Source: Carboxylicivirga longa
Lineage (GTDB): Bacteria; Bacteroidota; Bacteroidia; Bacteroidales; Marinilabiliaceae
Assembly (NCBI RefSeq): GCF_050589825.1
Contig: NZ_JBNGOZ010000001.1
Location: forward strand, 124,001-188,000
DNA: 64,000 nucleotides
Direction of reading: 5' to 3'
A program made the translations under genes and the position numbers. This document shows, in pieces, positions 26,134 through 35,383 of the stretch; positions within the stretch are counted from its first letter, which is position 1; each line of letters begins with the position of its first letter. Below the pieces are notes generated by a model that was given only the letters and a program-made list of their open reading frames with translations, made no database searches and was not told the origin of the DNA.

Positions 26134-28041
26134 TTAGTTATTGCGTATTTGTAGCCGTCCTTCTTCGTTTTCAAATACCCGCTCGTATTCTTCCAGCCAG
26201 CGCAGCACCTTTGTGAGCTTAGCCTGCGGAATATTGGTGGTCATCAGTAAACGATCAAAATCCATTGCTTCCTTACTGAGTGTCTTCAGTAGCGTTTGCT
26301 CAATTTTCTCGAAGTCTGGCACGGTAAGATCGGTCTTTTTTATGCTCTGACACACATCGCACAGTCCACAGTTCTCGCCGCCCTGCTGTCCGAAGTAACG
26401 CAGTAGCTGCTTACTGCGGCACAGGTGGTGCGTGGTGCCGTAATCAATCACACTCTGTATGCGTTTCTCGTATCTATCTTTACGATCCTGATAAACTTCA
26501 TTGCGCAGCTCAATGTACTTGCTGTCTTCGCGTGCCGTGGTGTAGCTGATCAAGGGCGTTTTTTTCTGTGGTATGTATTTGATTACGCCCAGTCGGCTGA
26601 GCTTTACAAGGTATTGATATACGGTGTCGCGCGTGGTGGTCAGGCGCTTGGCCAACAGTTCCTCGTTAATGGCCACATACTCGGTAAATAAGCCGGTGTA
26701 GGAGCGAAGCAGAAGCTTGGTGAAATGGTCAAAATCCTCGTTGGCCACCTGAAATTTGTAAAGCTCTTCGCGTCGCATAATAAAGTGTACTTTAGCCGCC
26801 AACTGCAATTCTTCGGTGAACTCAATATAACCCGCACGTTGCAATATCTTCAGGCTGTTATATACCAACATCATATTCATGCGGTAGTTCTTACAGAACA
26901 GCTGTAGGTTAAAGTCATATACCATGCCAAATCCACTTCCCACCGCCAGCTGAAAGAAGTTGCCCAATGCCTCGTACACATTGCGTATTTTCTCTTTCTC
27001 GGGAAAGCTGACCGCTACACTGCGTTGGAGGCGCACCCGGTCGTTGTCGGACCATAGGAGCACGGCGTAGGCCTTCTTGCCATCGCGTCCGGCACGTCCG
27101 GCTTCCTGAAAGTAGGCTTCCAGCGAATCGGGTGCATCCATATGCACCACCAGGCGAACATCTGCTTTATCAATGCCCATGCCAAAGGCGTTGGTGGATA
27201 CGATGATGCGCAGCTCGCCCTCGCTCCATCTTTTTTGGCGCTGATCCTTCACCTCCTGAGGCATGCCCGCATGATAGGAGCTTGCTGAAATGCCATGTTT
27301 AATCAGTAGCTCAGCATATTCTTTGGTTTTTTTACGACTTCGCACATATACAACGGCCGAACCCGGTACTTTGCTGATGATATTCAGCAGTTGTTGTTCT
27401 TTGTCTTCGGCAGGACGCACCACGTAAACAAGGTTATCTCGTTTAAAGCTCTTTTGAAAAACGTTTTTCTTTTTAAAGAGAAGACGTTCCTGTATGTCAT
27501 CCACCACATCAGCCGTGGCCGTGGCGGTCAGTGCCAGTATGGGCGTGTCGGGTAGCAGAGGGCGTATATCGGCCACGGTAAGGTAGGAGGGGCGGAAGTC
27601 GTAACCCCATTGCGATATGCAGTGCGCTTCGTCAATGGCCAACAGGTTTACATTCATCTGCTGCACTTTCTCCTTAAAAAGGTCGGTGCCCAAACGCTCG
27701 GGTGACATGTACAGAAACTTAATGCCGCCATAGACACAGTTGTCAAAAATGATATTGATTTCATCGCGCGACAGACCCGAATGGACTGCAGCCGCCTTTA
27801 CATCACGCTGTTTCAGGTTTTCCACCTGGTCTTTCATAAGGGCAATAAGGGGTGTAACAACAATGCACAGGCCTTCTTTGGCGAGCGCAGGCACCTGAAA
27901 AGTAAGGGATTTACCGCCTCCGGTGGGCATCAGTCCCAGGGTATCGTTGCCGGCAGCCACCGAGCGGATAATGTCCTCCTGTAAGGGACGAAAAGCTTCG
28001 TAGCCCCAGTATTGCTTTAATATATGATGAAAGATATCCAT
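26134..28041 (-). CDS. recQ: ATP-dependent DNA helicase RecQ
   Basis: The protein has 635 residues from MDIFHHILK (28041). It has the Walker A segment MPTGGGKSLTFQ, the DEAH box AIDEAHCISQWGYDFRPSY, motif VI QEAGRAGRDG, and the RecQ zinc subdomain with Cys in HHLCRSKQLL and ENCGLCDVC. A winged helix follows. No HRDC domain is evident at the C-terminus, as in many Bacteroidota RecQ proteins. It unwinds DNA 3' to 5' in recombination and fork repair. A TACCTTTG -7 box (28055-28048, minus) is only 6 bases from the ATG, which would give a nearly leaderless mRNA. Confidence 0.94.
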   Translation of the reverse strand: MDIFHHILKQYWGYEAFRPLQEDIIRSVAAGNDTLGLMPTGGGKSLTFQVPALAKEGLCIVVTPLIALMKDQVENLKQRDVKAAAVHSGLSRDEINIIFDNCVYGGIKFLYMSPERLGTDLFKEKVQQMNVNLLAIDEAHCISQWGYDFRPSYLTVADIRPLLPDTPILALTATATADVVDDIQERLLFKKKNVFQKSFKRDNLVYVVRPAEDKEQQLLNIISKVPGSAVVYVRSRKKTKEYAELLIKHGISASSYHAGMPQEVKDQRQKRWSEGELRIIVSTNAFGMGIDKADVRLVVHMDAPDSLEAYFQEAGRAGRDGKKAYAVLLWSDNDRVRLQRSVAVSFPEKEKIRNVYEALGNFFQLAVGSGFGMVYDFNLQLFCKNYRMNMMLVYNSLKILQRAGYIEFTEELQLAAKVHFIMRREELYKFQVANEDFDHFTKLLLRSYTGLFTEYVAINEELLAKRLTTTRDTVYQYLVKLSRLGVIKYIPQKKTPLISYTTAREDSKYIELRNEVYQDRKDRYEKRIQSVIDYGTTHHLCRSKQLLRYFGQQGGENCGLCDVCQSIKKTDLTVPDFEKIEQTLLKTLSKEAMDFDRLLMTTNIPQAKLTKVLRWLEEYERVFENEEGRLQIRNN

Positions 28042-28227
28042 GCCTTGCAAAGGTAGTTTTATTTGAGATAAGAGCGAAGCGGGGAGAACGGGTTAACTGA
28101 TGAATTGGTAAACTGATGAAATGGTGAATTGAGAAGTTACGAATTAACAGTTTACCGATTTTTCAAATAACCACTTCATCATTTTATTTGGTTTATTATC
28201 AGGTAGTGTGAGTTGACTATCAAAAAA

Positions 28228-28283
28228 TAACTTTGTAATATTTAGCTGATAAAGTAGCTGTGATGTTTTTTTTACTACTTTTG
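28228..28283 (+). promoter_or_regulatory. Two candidate -7 boxes upstream of guaB
   Basis: TAACTTTG (28228-28235) and TACTTTTG (28276-28283) both match TAnnTTTG; they end 81 and 33 bases before the guaB ATG. Neither has a TTTG at the ideal distance. Confidence 0.4.
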
Positions 28284-28316
28284 CCAAAATTTTTAAACTT
28301 CAAAACTAAAGGTTCC

Positions 28317-29786
28317 ATGTCATTTCTTGAGGATAAAATCGTATCGGAAGGTTTAACATTTGATGATGTTTTACTTATTCCTGCCTATTCACAGGTATTG
28401 CCACGCGATGTAAAATTAAACGGCCGTTTCTCTAAAAACATTGTACTAAACACACCTATTGTGTCAGCTGCAATGGACACGGTGACAGAGGCCAGCCTGG
28501 CCATGGCTATTGCACGCGAAGGTGGTATTGGTGTGATACACAAAAATATGCCTATCGCCGATCAGGCCAAGCAAGTAGAAACTGTTAAGCGTGCCGAGAA
28601 CGGTATGATTTACGATCCTGTTACTATTTTGCAGGGAAGCACGGTGGGTCAGGCGCTTGATCTGATGAAGGAATATAAGATTGGTGGTATTCCGGTGGTT
28701 GATCAGTACGGCTATCTCGTGGGTATCGTTACCAATCGCGATCTACGTTTTGAGCCCGATATGAGTCGCTCAATTGATGAGGTGATGACTACTGAAAATC
28801 TGGTGTCAACCAATCAAACAACCAACCTTGAGAAGGCGGCCGCCATACTACAACAATATAAGATTGAGAAGCTGCCCGTTGTTGATGGAAACAACAAACT
28901 GGTAGGCTTGGTGACTTACAAGGATATTACCAAGGCCAAGGATAAGCCGAATGCCTGTAAAGATGAAAAAGGTCGTTTGCGTGTGGCTGCTGGAGTTGGC
29001 GTTACCGCAGATACTTTCGAGCGCATCGATGCCCTGGTAGCTGCCAATGTGGATGCCATTGTGATTGATACGGCTCACGGTCATAGCGTGGGTGTTTTGG
29101 AAACGTTGAAGAAAACAAAAGAGAAGTATCCGCAGCTGGAAGTAGTGGTAGGTAATATAGCCACAGCTCAAGCCGCCCTTGACCTGGTAAAAGCCGGTGC
29201 TGACGGCGTTAAGGTGGGTATTGGACCCGGTTCCATTTGTACTACGCGTGTGATTGCCGGTGTGGGCGTACCGCAGTTATCAGCCATTTACGATGTGTCG
29301 AAAGCCCTGGAGGGTACCGGTGTGCCCGTGATTGCTGATGGTGGTATTCGTTACTCGGGCGATATTGTGAAGGCCTTGGCTGCCGGTAGTCATGCTGTTA
29401 TGCTGGGTGGTTTATTTGCCGGTGTGGATGAGTCACCGGGTGATACTATTATATACAACGGGCGTAAGTTTAAGGCTTATCGTGGTATGGGTTCTGTGGA
29501 GGCCATGCAGCAAGGTTCTAAAGACCGTTACTTCCAGGATGTGGAGGATGATATTAAGAAGTTGGTGCCTGAAGGTATCTCAGCTAGAGTTCCTTACAAA
29601 GGTACTTTGTATGAGGTAATCTATCAGCTCATCGGTGGTTTGCGTGCCGGTATGGGTTATTGTGGTGCTGCCGACTTAGATGCTTTGCACAGGGCGCAGT
29701 TTACCAAAATATCCAATGCAGGGGTTAGTGAGAGTCACCCTCACGATGTGACCATTACCCGTGAAGCACCTAACTATTCGAGATAA
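28317..29786 (+). CDS. guaB: Inosine-5'-monophosphate dehydrogenase
   Basis: The protein has 489 residues from MSFLEDKIVS (28317); an in-frame ATG at 28260-28263 would add an unnatural hydrophobic leader. The (beta/alpha)8 barrel starts with GLTFDDVLLIPAYS. Two CBS domains (about 95-205) are inserted. The catalytic loop is GPGSICTTRVIAGVGVPQ with the nucleophilic Cys, and the flap contains YRGMGSVEAM. It oxidises IMP to XMP with NAD+, the committed step of guanine nucleotide synthesis. It is monocistronic. Confidence 0.97.
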   Translation: MSFLEDKIVSEGLTFDDVLLIPAYSQVLPRDVKLNGRFSKNIVLNTPIVSAAMDTVTEASLAMAIAREGGIGVIHKNMPIADQAKQVETVKRAENGMIYDPVTILQGSTVGQALDLMKEYKIGGIPVVDQYGYLVGIVTNRDLRFEPDMSRSIDEVMTTENLVSTNQTTNLEKAAAILQQYKIEKLPVVDGNNKLVGLVTYKDITKAKDKPNACKDEKGRLRVAAGVGVTADTFERIDALVAANVDAIVIDTAHGHSVGVLETLKKTKEKYPQLEVVVGNIATAQAALDLVKAGADGVKVGIGPGSICTTRVIAGVGVPQLSAIYDVSKALEGTGVPVIADGGIRYSGDIVKALAAGSHAVMLGGLFAGVDESPGDTIIYNGRKFKAYRGMGSVEAMQQGSKDRYFQDVEDDIKKLVPEGISARVPYKGTLYEVIYQLIGGLRAGMGYCGAADLDALHRAQFTKISNAGVSESHPHDVTITREAPNYSR

Positions 29787-29838
29787 TCTAGTAATCGTTT
29801 AATTGATAAGATAAAACGAAAGGGTTCAAAAATAAAAT

Positions 29839-29946
29839 TTCACGCTAAGAGCGCTAAGAATTTCGCAAAGGACGCAAAATATAGAATATTATTATTCATA
29901 GTTTTGTGTCCTTTGCGTTTTTTTTGTTTTGCGCACTTTGCGTGAA
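29839..29946. repeat. Imperfect inverted repeat of the GCAAAG type
   Basis: Arms 29839-29879 and 29902-29946 pair imperfectly (TTCACGC...CGCAAAGGACGCAAAA with TTTTGTGTCCTTTGCG...GCGTGAA). It lies between the convergent guaB and M1 aminopeptidase genes and may act as a terminator. A related element is at 46431-46540. Confidence 0.6.
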
Positions 29947-30009
29947 CCAGTAATGTTTTTGAACAACCGCAATTTGTTTTTTTAAGTCTTGTATTCAGAC
30001 TTTTCCACC

Positions 30010-32568
30010 TCACTTCCGGTATTTGTCCTTAATCAGATAGGCGCGCTGTGTCATGTCTATATTTTGCAAAATCTTCAGTTTAAGATGCTCGGGGTAGTCC
30101 GGATGATTATCTAAAAACTGCCTGGCTACCAAATACGCTGCTTCTGATGAATGTCCGCCAAAACTGTTCCTCAGCCAGCCAATGGGGAAGAAGATGTCTC
30201 CTTTACGCTGTATCTCCTCCAGTAGCTCAAGGGTGCGTGGTAGGTAAGCGATGGAATGTGCGGTGCGCAGCGGATGGTGTAGGTTGGCAAGGGCGTTTTG
30301 TACCCATGCCTCTTTTGTGCGGTTTTCGTGCAGGCTGAGAGAGCGGAAGAAAGCATCGCGCTCACTTGACTTGTCTGACAGAGAAGGTAGTAAAAAGCGT
30401 AGTTTTTCTCTGTTGTGGCGGTTCTTTAGCTGTCCTAGTGTGGTTTGCTGCAAGCTGTCAGCTTCCGGATGGTTGCGCAGGCACAGTTGGGTGAGTAAGC
30501 GCATTTTATCATTCTCACTCAGAGGCATTCCTTCAAGTTCGGTCTCACCAAGCAGTAATTGGGTAAGCTTCTGCTCGCTTTTCTTACTTAGGTAGATATG
30601 GCTCCAAAGCCTGAGTAGTATTTTTTTGTTGGCCACCGTTTCCTCCTTTCCAATGCGATTGATTAAGGCATCTTCCAGCGCAGCCACTATGGTTTTTCGC
30701 TCTGCTGACGGTATGAAGTGCCAGAAAGTGCTTTGCAGCTGACTAGCGTATTGGTTTAGCAATAAACTATTCTGTTCCTCACTTATTCTATGGCTCAAGT
30801 ATTTTATAAAAGCCCGGGGATTGATGCTGCTATCCAGGAAGTTTTCGTTTAGGTTAATGGCAAGGCGGCCACGTAGTAATTCATTTGTTGGTGTGTGGGT
30901 TTCGTCTAACCAATAGTTAATTTGTGGTTGGGTTAGGCGCACTAGTCCGTAGCCTTTGTCATCAGCCAAAAAAAGGCTGTTCAGACGATCCGGTTCAGCA
31001 TCGATGGTAATATTAGCATCGTACATCTGATAGCGATAATGCTGATGGTCCTGCATCAGGTTAATCTCCTGAGGCCAATAGGTGTCCGCCGCTGCCAGAT
31101 GTTCATGCTCGGCCACCTGTTTCAGCTTCCAGCTTTTGTCTTGTTCCGAGGGTTCAAAAAACAGCACAGGACGACCAGCTTCATTCACCCAGGCCCGGCT
31201 CCATACGTTCAGGTCTGTCTCGGTGTATTTATCAATGCAGCTGATTAAATCGTTCCACGACGCATTGCCAAAGGTATTCTTAGCCACGTATTCGCGGATG
31301 CCCCTTTGTAGATTTTCCTCACCCGCCATATTTTCCAGCTGCTTCATTACGATGGGCGCTTTGTGGTAGATGATTTTTCCATACACAGTACCTGCATTCT
31401 TCAGGTTGTCAAGATGCTGACTAATGGCATTGGCACCTGCTGTGCGATCGATGCTGTAGGCCGCGGGGAAATGAGCCATCAAAAAGCGCAGTTGGTGGTT
31501 GATGTCGGGAAACCAGGGACGAGTAATTTTATCGGCCATAAAATTGGCAAATACCTCCTTGAGCCATACTTCGTTGAACCAGGGCATGGTTACCAGGTCG
31601 CCAAACCATAGGTGAGCCGTTTCGTGCGCTATTAGGTTGGCGCGCGCCAGCTCCTCGTCTCTGCTGGGCGTGGCATCCAAGAAAAGTTTCTCAGAACGAA
31701 AATAGGTAGCTCCCGGATGCTCCATGCCACCAAATTGAAAGGAGGGGATGGCCACCAGGTTATGGGTGTCGAAGGGATATTCGTAGGCGGTGTATTCCTC
31801 CAGCCAATCGAGGGAAGCGGTTGTTTGTCGGAATATTTCATCGATGTTTCGTTGGTATCTAAGCGTGTCATCAAGCATGTGATACAGGCCAATGGTTTTA
31901 TCTTTCCACTGAATAGAGTCGTAGTGATAGCGGCCTGCCGTAAAAGCCCACAGATAGGTGCTGATGGGTTGCGACGGGGCAAAAGTAAGCTGTGTGCGTC
32001 CCTCCGTTCCTTGCCGGGTCAGGGCTTTGCCATTGGCTATTCCGATCCAGCCTTCGGGCAAGTCCATGCTGACAGCAAAGCGGCCTTTTATATTGGGTTG
32101 ATCGAAGCAGGGAATGGCAGTGCGGGCTCGGTCGGGAACAAATAATGCGTAAAAATAGTCGTTGTTGCGGTTTAGTGGACCATCGCCTAATAGAAAAGTG
32201 ATAGCTATGGAGTTGCTGCCCTCTTGCAGTTGATTCTTACTGAGTTTAATGTGTTCATTAATGATGGCGGGCTGTGGCAGGGTGTCATTATTAATGATGA
32301 GCTGCTGTAGCTGTTCGTTATCGGCTTTAAAATCCAGATAAATATCCTGATTATCTGCCAGGTTAAATTGTATCAGCGCCTGTCCCTTAATGGGGGCATC
32401 GGCCCGTTCCGGCACGCTAATGGAAAGGTGATAGTGCAGCTCACTGATAAGTCTCGCACGACGCTGAGCCAGCTGCCTGCTCACCCCTTCCCCGGGCATG
32501 GGCTGCTCCGGTAATGAGCATGATAATAATATAAAGAGTGATAAAAGGAAAAGAGCCGTTTTTCTCAT
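30010..32568 (-). CDS. M1 family aminopeptidase, lipoprotein
   Basis: The protein has 852 residues, with a lipoprotein signal (FILLSCS). The exopeptidase loop GGMEH is at 280-284. The zinc site is HETAHLWFGD (HExxH at 315-319) with the third ligand E338 exactly 18 residues on, in WLKEVF. A C-terminal helical domain fills 440-852. It removes N-terminal residues from peptides at the periplasm or cell surface. PepN-like length, but the lipobox shows export, as is common in Bacteroidota. The gene is alone, facing guaB. Confidence 0.93.
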   Translation of the reverse strand: MRKTALFLLSLFILLSCSLPEQPMPGEGVSRQLAQRRARLISELHYHLSISVPERADAPIKGQALIQFNLADNQDIYLDFKADNEQLQQLIINNDTLPQPAIINEHIKLSKNQLQEGSNSIAITFLLGDGPLNRNNDYFYALFVPDRARTAIPCFDQPNIKGRFAVSMDLPEGWIGIANGKALTRQGTEGRTQLTFAPSQPISTYLWAFTAGRYHYDSIQWKDKTIGLYHMLDDTLRYQRNIDEIFRQTTASLDWLEEYTAYEYPFDTHNLVAIPSFQFGGMEHPGATYFRSEKLFLDATPSRDEELARANLIAHETAHLWFGDLVTMPWFNEVWLKEVFANFMADKITRPWFPDINHQLRFLMAHFPAAYSIDRTAGANAISQHLDNLKNAGTVYGKIIYHKAPIVMKQLENMAGEENLQRGIREYVAKNTFGNASWNDLISCIDKYTETDLNVWSRAWVNEAGRPVLFFEPSEQDKSWKLKQVAEHEHLAAADTYWPQEINLMQDHQHYRYQMYDANITIDAEPDRLNSLFLADDKGYGLVRLTQPQINYWLDETHTPTNELLRGRLAINLNENFLDSSINPRAFIKYLSHRISEEQNSLLLNQYASQLQSTFWHFIPSAERKTIVAALEDALINRIGKEETVANKKILLRLWSHIYLSKKSEQKLTQLLLGETELEGMPLSENDKMRLLTQLCLRNHPEADSLQQTTLGQLKNRHNREKLRFLLPSLSDKSSERDAFFRSLSLHENRTKEAWVQNALANLHHPLRTAHSIAYLPRTLELLEEIQRKGDIFFPIGWLRNSFGGHSSEAAYLVARQFLDNHPDYPEHLKLKILQNIDMTQRAYLIKDKYRK

Positions 32569-32822
32569 TTGTATCTATTTTTTGGAACTCCCAAATAAAT
32601 TTGATCATCTTTCGGTGTGCAATTTGGATGTTCAAACTTATAGGGGTGTTTGGGTAATTATGAATTTTGAAAGCTAAAAGTAATGAATCGGTGTTAATTA
32701 TGGCTTTTTAGTGATAAATATCATCGGTCGCCGGTGGTGTGTTCAAACTTTTTTAGCTTCAGTTTGTCATGATTGAAACATAATTCCTTACTTTCACAGA
32801 TTAACGATAAAAACATACGAAG

Positions 32823-33407
32823 ATGAAACAAATGCTGACCCTTGCTTTTTGTTTGTTACTTGTCGCAGGCTGCACAGGTATTAAAACCACCGTGGACTAT
32901 GATGAAACAGTGGATTTCAGTACCTTTACTACCTACGTCTTTTACGGGTGGGATGCAAGAACGACCGATGCGCTGAATGATTTTGATCGCAGGCGCATAG
33001 AAGCTTCCTTTGAGGAGGAATTTGCAAAACGGGGACTTAAGCGCCTGGATAAGGGGCAAGGTGCCGATTTAGTCGTGAGTCTGTTTTTAATTAACGAAGA
33101 GCGTACGCAAAAAACAGCTACTACTACCCATCGTCCTTCCATGAATATGTATATGGGCTTCGGAGGTTACTATGGTTACGGGCCAGGTTGGGCCTATGGT
33201 CCAGGTTTTGGCGGTTATAGTACTACTCAAATTCAGGAGATGAACTACCAGGTGGGCACCCTGGTGTGCTCGGTTTACGACGCACAAAAAAAGCAATTGA
33301 TATGGGAGAGTGCTGCGAGTAAGACCATTGACGATAATCCTCAAATCAGAAAGAAAAGCATTCCGTATGTGGTTAGATCCATAGTACGGAAATACCCTAA
33401 AAAATAA
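32823..33407 (+). CDS. DUF4136 lipoprotein
   Basis: The protein has 194 residues, with lipobox LLVAGCTG. The body matches DUF4136: VDYDETVDFSTFTTYVFYGW, DFDRRRIEASFEEEFAKRGL, ADLVVSLFLI, a Gly/Tyr-rich loop (MGFGGYYGYGPGWAYGPGFG) and LVCSVYDAQKKQLIWESAAS. The function of DUF4136 proteins is unknown; they are envelope lipoproteins. It is 27 bases upstream of hflK and could be co-transcribed. TTTG at about 32763 and TACTTTCA at about 32789 form a weak promoter candidate. Confidence 0.85.
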   Translation: MKQMLTLAFCLLLVAGCTGIKTTVDYDETVDFSTFTTYVFYGWDARTTDALNDFDRRRIEASFEEEFAKRGLKRLDKGQGADLVVSLFLINEERTQKTATTTHRPSMNMYMGFGGYYGYGPGWAYGPGFGGYSTTQIQEMNYQVGTLVCSVYDAQKKQLIWESAASKTIDDNPQIRKKSIPYVVRSIVRKYPKK

Positions 33408-33434
33408 TAACTGACAAACTACAAATCTATTAAT

Positions 33435-34433
33435 ATGACATCAAATCAATTTAATCTCAACACATCCGGTGGTGTGCTTGAGAAACTATTAAAAAACATC
33501 CGGTCTGTTGTGGTCATGCTTTTAGTAGCCCTTATGGCTTGGACAGCCTTTTTTACTATCGACCCCGAGGAGGTGGGGGTAATTGTGCGCTTTGGTAAGT
33601 ATGTGCGCACCGTGGATCCCGGTCTTAACTACAAAATCCCCCTTATGGAAACAGTTTATAAGGTGGCCGTTGAGCGACAGCAGAAAATGGAGTTTGGCTT
33701 TCGTACCAGCCGTGCCGGTGTTAAATCATCTTATGCCACGGGCGGAGGCAGTAATGAGGAGTCGCTGATGTTGACGGGCGATCTGAACCTGGCAGATGTG
33801 GAGTGGGTTGTGCAGTATCGTATCGATGACCCCTATAATTACCTGTTTAAGGTGCGTAATCCCGAAGGTACACTGCGTGACATCTCAGAGTCGACCATGC
33901 GACAGATCGTGGGCGATCGCACCGTGAATGAGGTATTGACCATTGGACGCGCCGAAATAAGCTCAAGACTGGAGGAGCTGATGCAGAAAATATGCAATGA
34001 GTATTCGTTAGGTGTTAAAATAGAGCAGGTGGTGTTGCAGGATGTTAACCCACCCGTACCTGTGAAGGCCGCTTTTAATGCTGTTAATGAGGCGCAGCAG
34101 GAAAAAGAAACCCTGATTAATCAGGCCAAGGCGGAGTACAACAAGGTGATACCCAAGGCAGCGGGTCAGGCCAAGGAAACCATACAGATGGCTGAGGGTT
34201 ATGCTACCGAACGTGTTAACAATGCACGCGGTGATGTGGCTCGTTTCAATGCTTTGTATGGCGAGTATATCAAGGCACCGGAGGTGACGCGTCGTCGTTT
34301 GTATTTGGAAACGATGATGGATGTGATGCCTCGCCTGGGTCAGAAAATCATAACCGATGAGAACGGCAGTAATGTATTGCCCTTATTACAAATGCAGCTT
34401 TCTAAACAAAAAACAGTGAACAATGGACAATAA
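33435..34433 (+). CDS. hflK: Membrane protease modulator HflK
   Basis: The protein has 332 residues with one N-terminal transmembrane helix (about 28-45). The SPFH/prohibitin core begins DPEEVGVIVRFGKYVRTVDP, and the HflK-typical LNLADVEWVVQYRIDDPYNY, STMRQIVGDRTVNEVLTIGR and VKIEQVVLQDVNPPVPVKAA follow. With HflC it forms a large periplasmic-face cage that regulates the FtsH protease. It overlaps hflC by 11 bases. The Pro/Gly-rich N-terminus found in E. coli HflK is absent here. Confidence 0.94.
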   Translation: MTSNQFNLNTSGGVLEKLLKNIRSVVVMLLVALMAWTAFFTIDPEEVGVIVRFGKYVRTVDPGLNYKIPLMETVYKVAVERQQKMEFGFRTSRAGVKSSYATGGGSNEESLMLTGDLNLADVEWVVQYRIDDPYNYLFKVRNPEGTLRDISESTMRQIVGDRTVNEVLTIGRAEISSRLEELMQKICNEYSLGVKIEQVVLQDVNPPVPVKAAFNAVNEAQQEKETLINQAKAEYNKVIPKAAGQAKETIQMAEGYATERVNNARGDVARFNALYGEYIKAPEVTRRRLYLETMMDVMPRLGQKIITDENGSNVLPLLQMQLSKQKTVNNGQ

Positions 34434-35367
34434 GAAGTCAATCATATTTATCGTTCTGGGGCTTGTGGTGCTTTTCTTTTTTTCGCAGGCTACCTATATC
34501 GTCGATGAGACAGAACAAGTGGTGGTTACTCAATTTGGTAAGCCGGTGGGCGATGCCATTACCACCCCCGGCATGAAATTTAAAGTACCCTTTATCCACA
34601 CTACACATTTTTTCGATAAACGCTATCTGGAGTGGGATGGCGACCCCAATCAGGTACCTACCAAGGATAAGAAGTTTATTTTTGTGGATACTTATGCGCG
34701 CTGGCAAATCACCGATCCGCTTCAGTTTTATAAGCGGATGACCAATGAACGCAGTGCCTATTCGCGACTGGATGATATACTGGATGGCGAGACGCGTAAT
34801 TTCATTGCCAAGCATAATATCGAAGAGGCTGTAAGAGCCAGCAATCGTAAGCCGGTATCCTCCGGGGTAGTGGGCGAGATGATAGGCGATAGCCTGGCCA
34901 CCATTTCCGTAGGGCGTGATAAGATTCAGGAGATGATACAAAAGGCATCCAACGAACAAGCTAAAGAGCTGGGTATCGCAATTCTTGATTTTCGTATTAA
35001 GCGAATCAATTATGTTGAGGAAGTACGCACTCAAGTGTATGAGCGCATGAAGAGTGAGCGCTACCGCATCGCCGATAAGTTTAAATCGGAAGGCCAGGGC
35101 GAAGCCTCACGCATTAATGGTGAGAAGGATCGCGAGCTGAAATCCATTGTATCGGAGGCCTATAAAACGGCAGAGGAGATAAAAGGTAGAGCCGATGCAG
35201 CTGCGGCTGCTATCTATGCCGGTGCTTACGATAAATCGCCACAGGCGCGTCAGCTTTACAGTTTCATCAAGTCCATGGAGGCCTACGAGCGTACCTTTGA
35301 TGGGCAAACACACATCATTCTGTCAACCGACAGTGAGTTTTATAAGTACCTGAAAGATAGTAAGTAA
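34423..35367 (+). CDS. hflC: Membrane protease modulator HflC
   Basis: The protein has 314 residues, with a transmembrane helix at about 7-23. The SPFH core starts with VDETEQVVVTQFGKPVGDAI and continues with YLEWDGDPNQVPTKDKKFIF, a typical HflC stretch. It includes GIAILDFRIKRINY and the C-terminal KSMEAYERTF. Its ATG lies inside the end of hflK, so translation is coupled. It partners HflK in controlling FtsH at the inner membrane. Confidence 0.95.
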   Translation: MDNKKSIIFIVLGLVVLFFFSQATYIVDETEQVVVTQFGKPVGDAITTPGMKFKVPFIHTTHFFDKRYLEWDGDPNQVPTKDKKFIFVDTYARWQITDPLQFYKRMTNERSAYSRLDDILDGETRNFIAKHNIEEAVRASNRKPVSSGVVGEMIGDSLATISVGRDKIQEMIQKASNEQAKELGIAILDFRIKRINYVEEVRTQVYERMKSERYRIADKFKSEGQGEASRINGEKDRELKSIVSEAYKTAEEIKGRADAAAAAIYAGAYDKSPQARQLYSFIKSMEAYERTFDGQTHIILSTDSEFYKYLKDSK

Positions 35368-35383
35368 ATCGCTTATTGGTATA

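Noticed and set aside
26102..26174. Upstream ATG for miaA
   Set aside because: It overlaps recQ and adds 24 basic residues not found in MiaA proteins.
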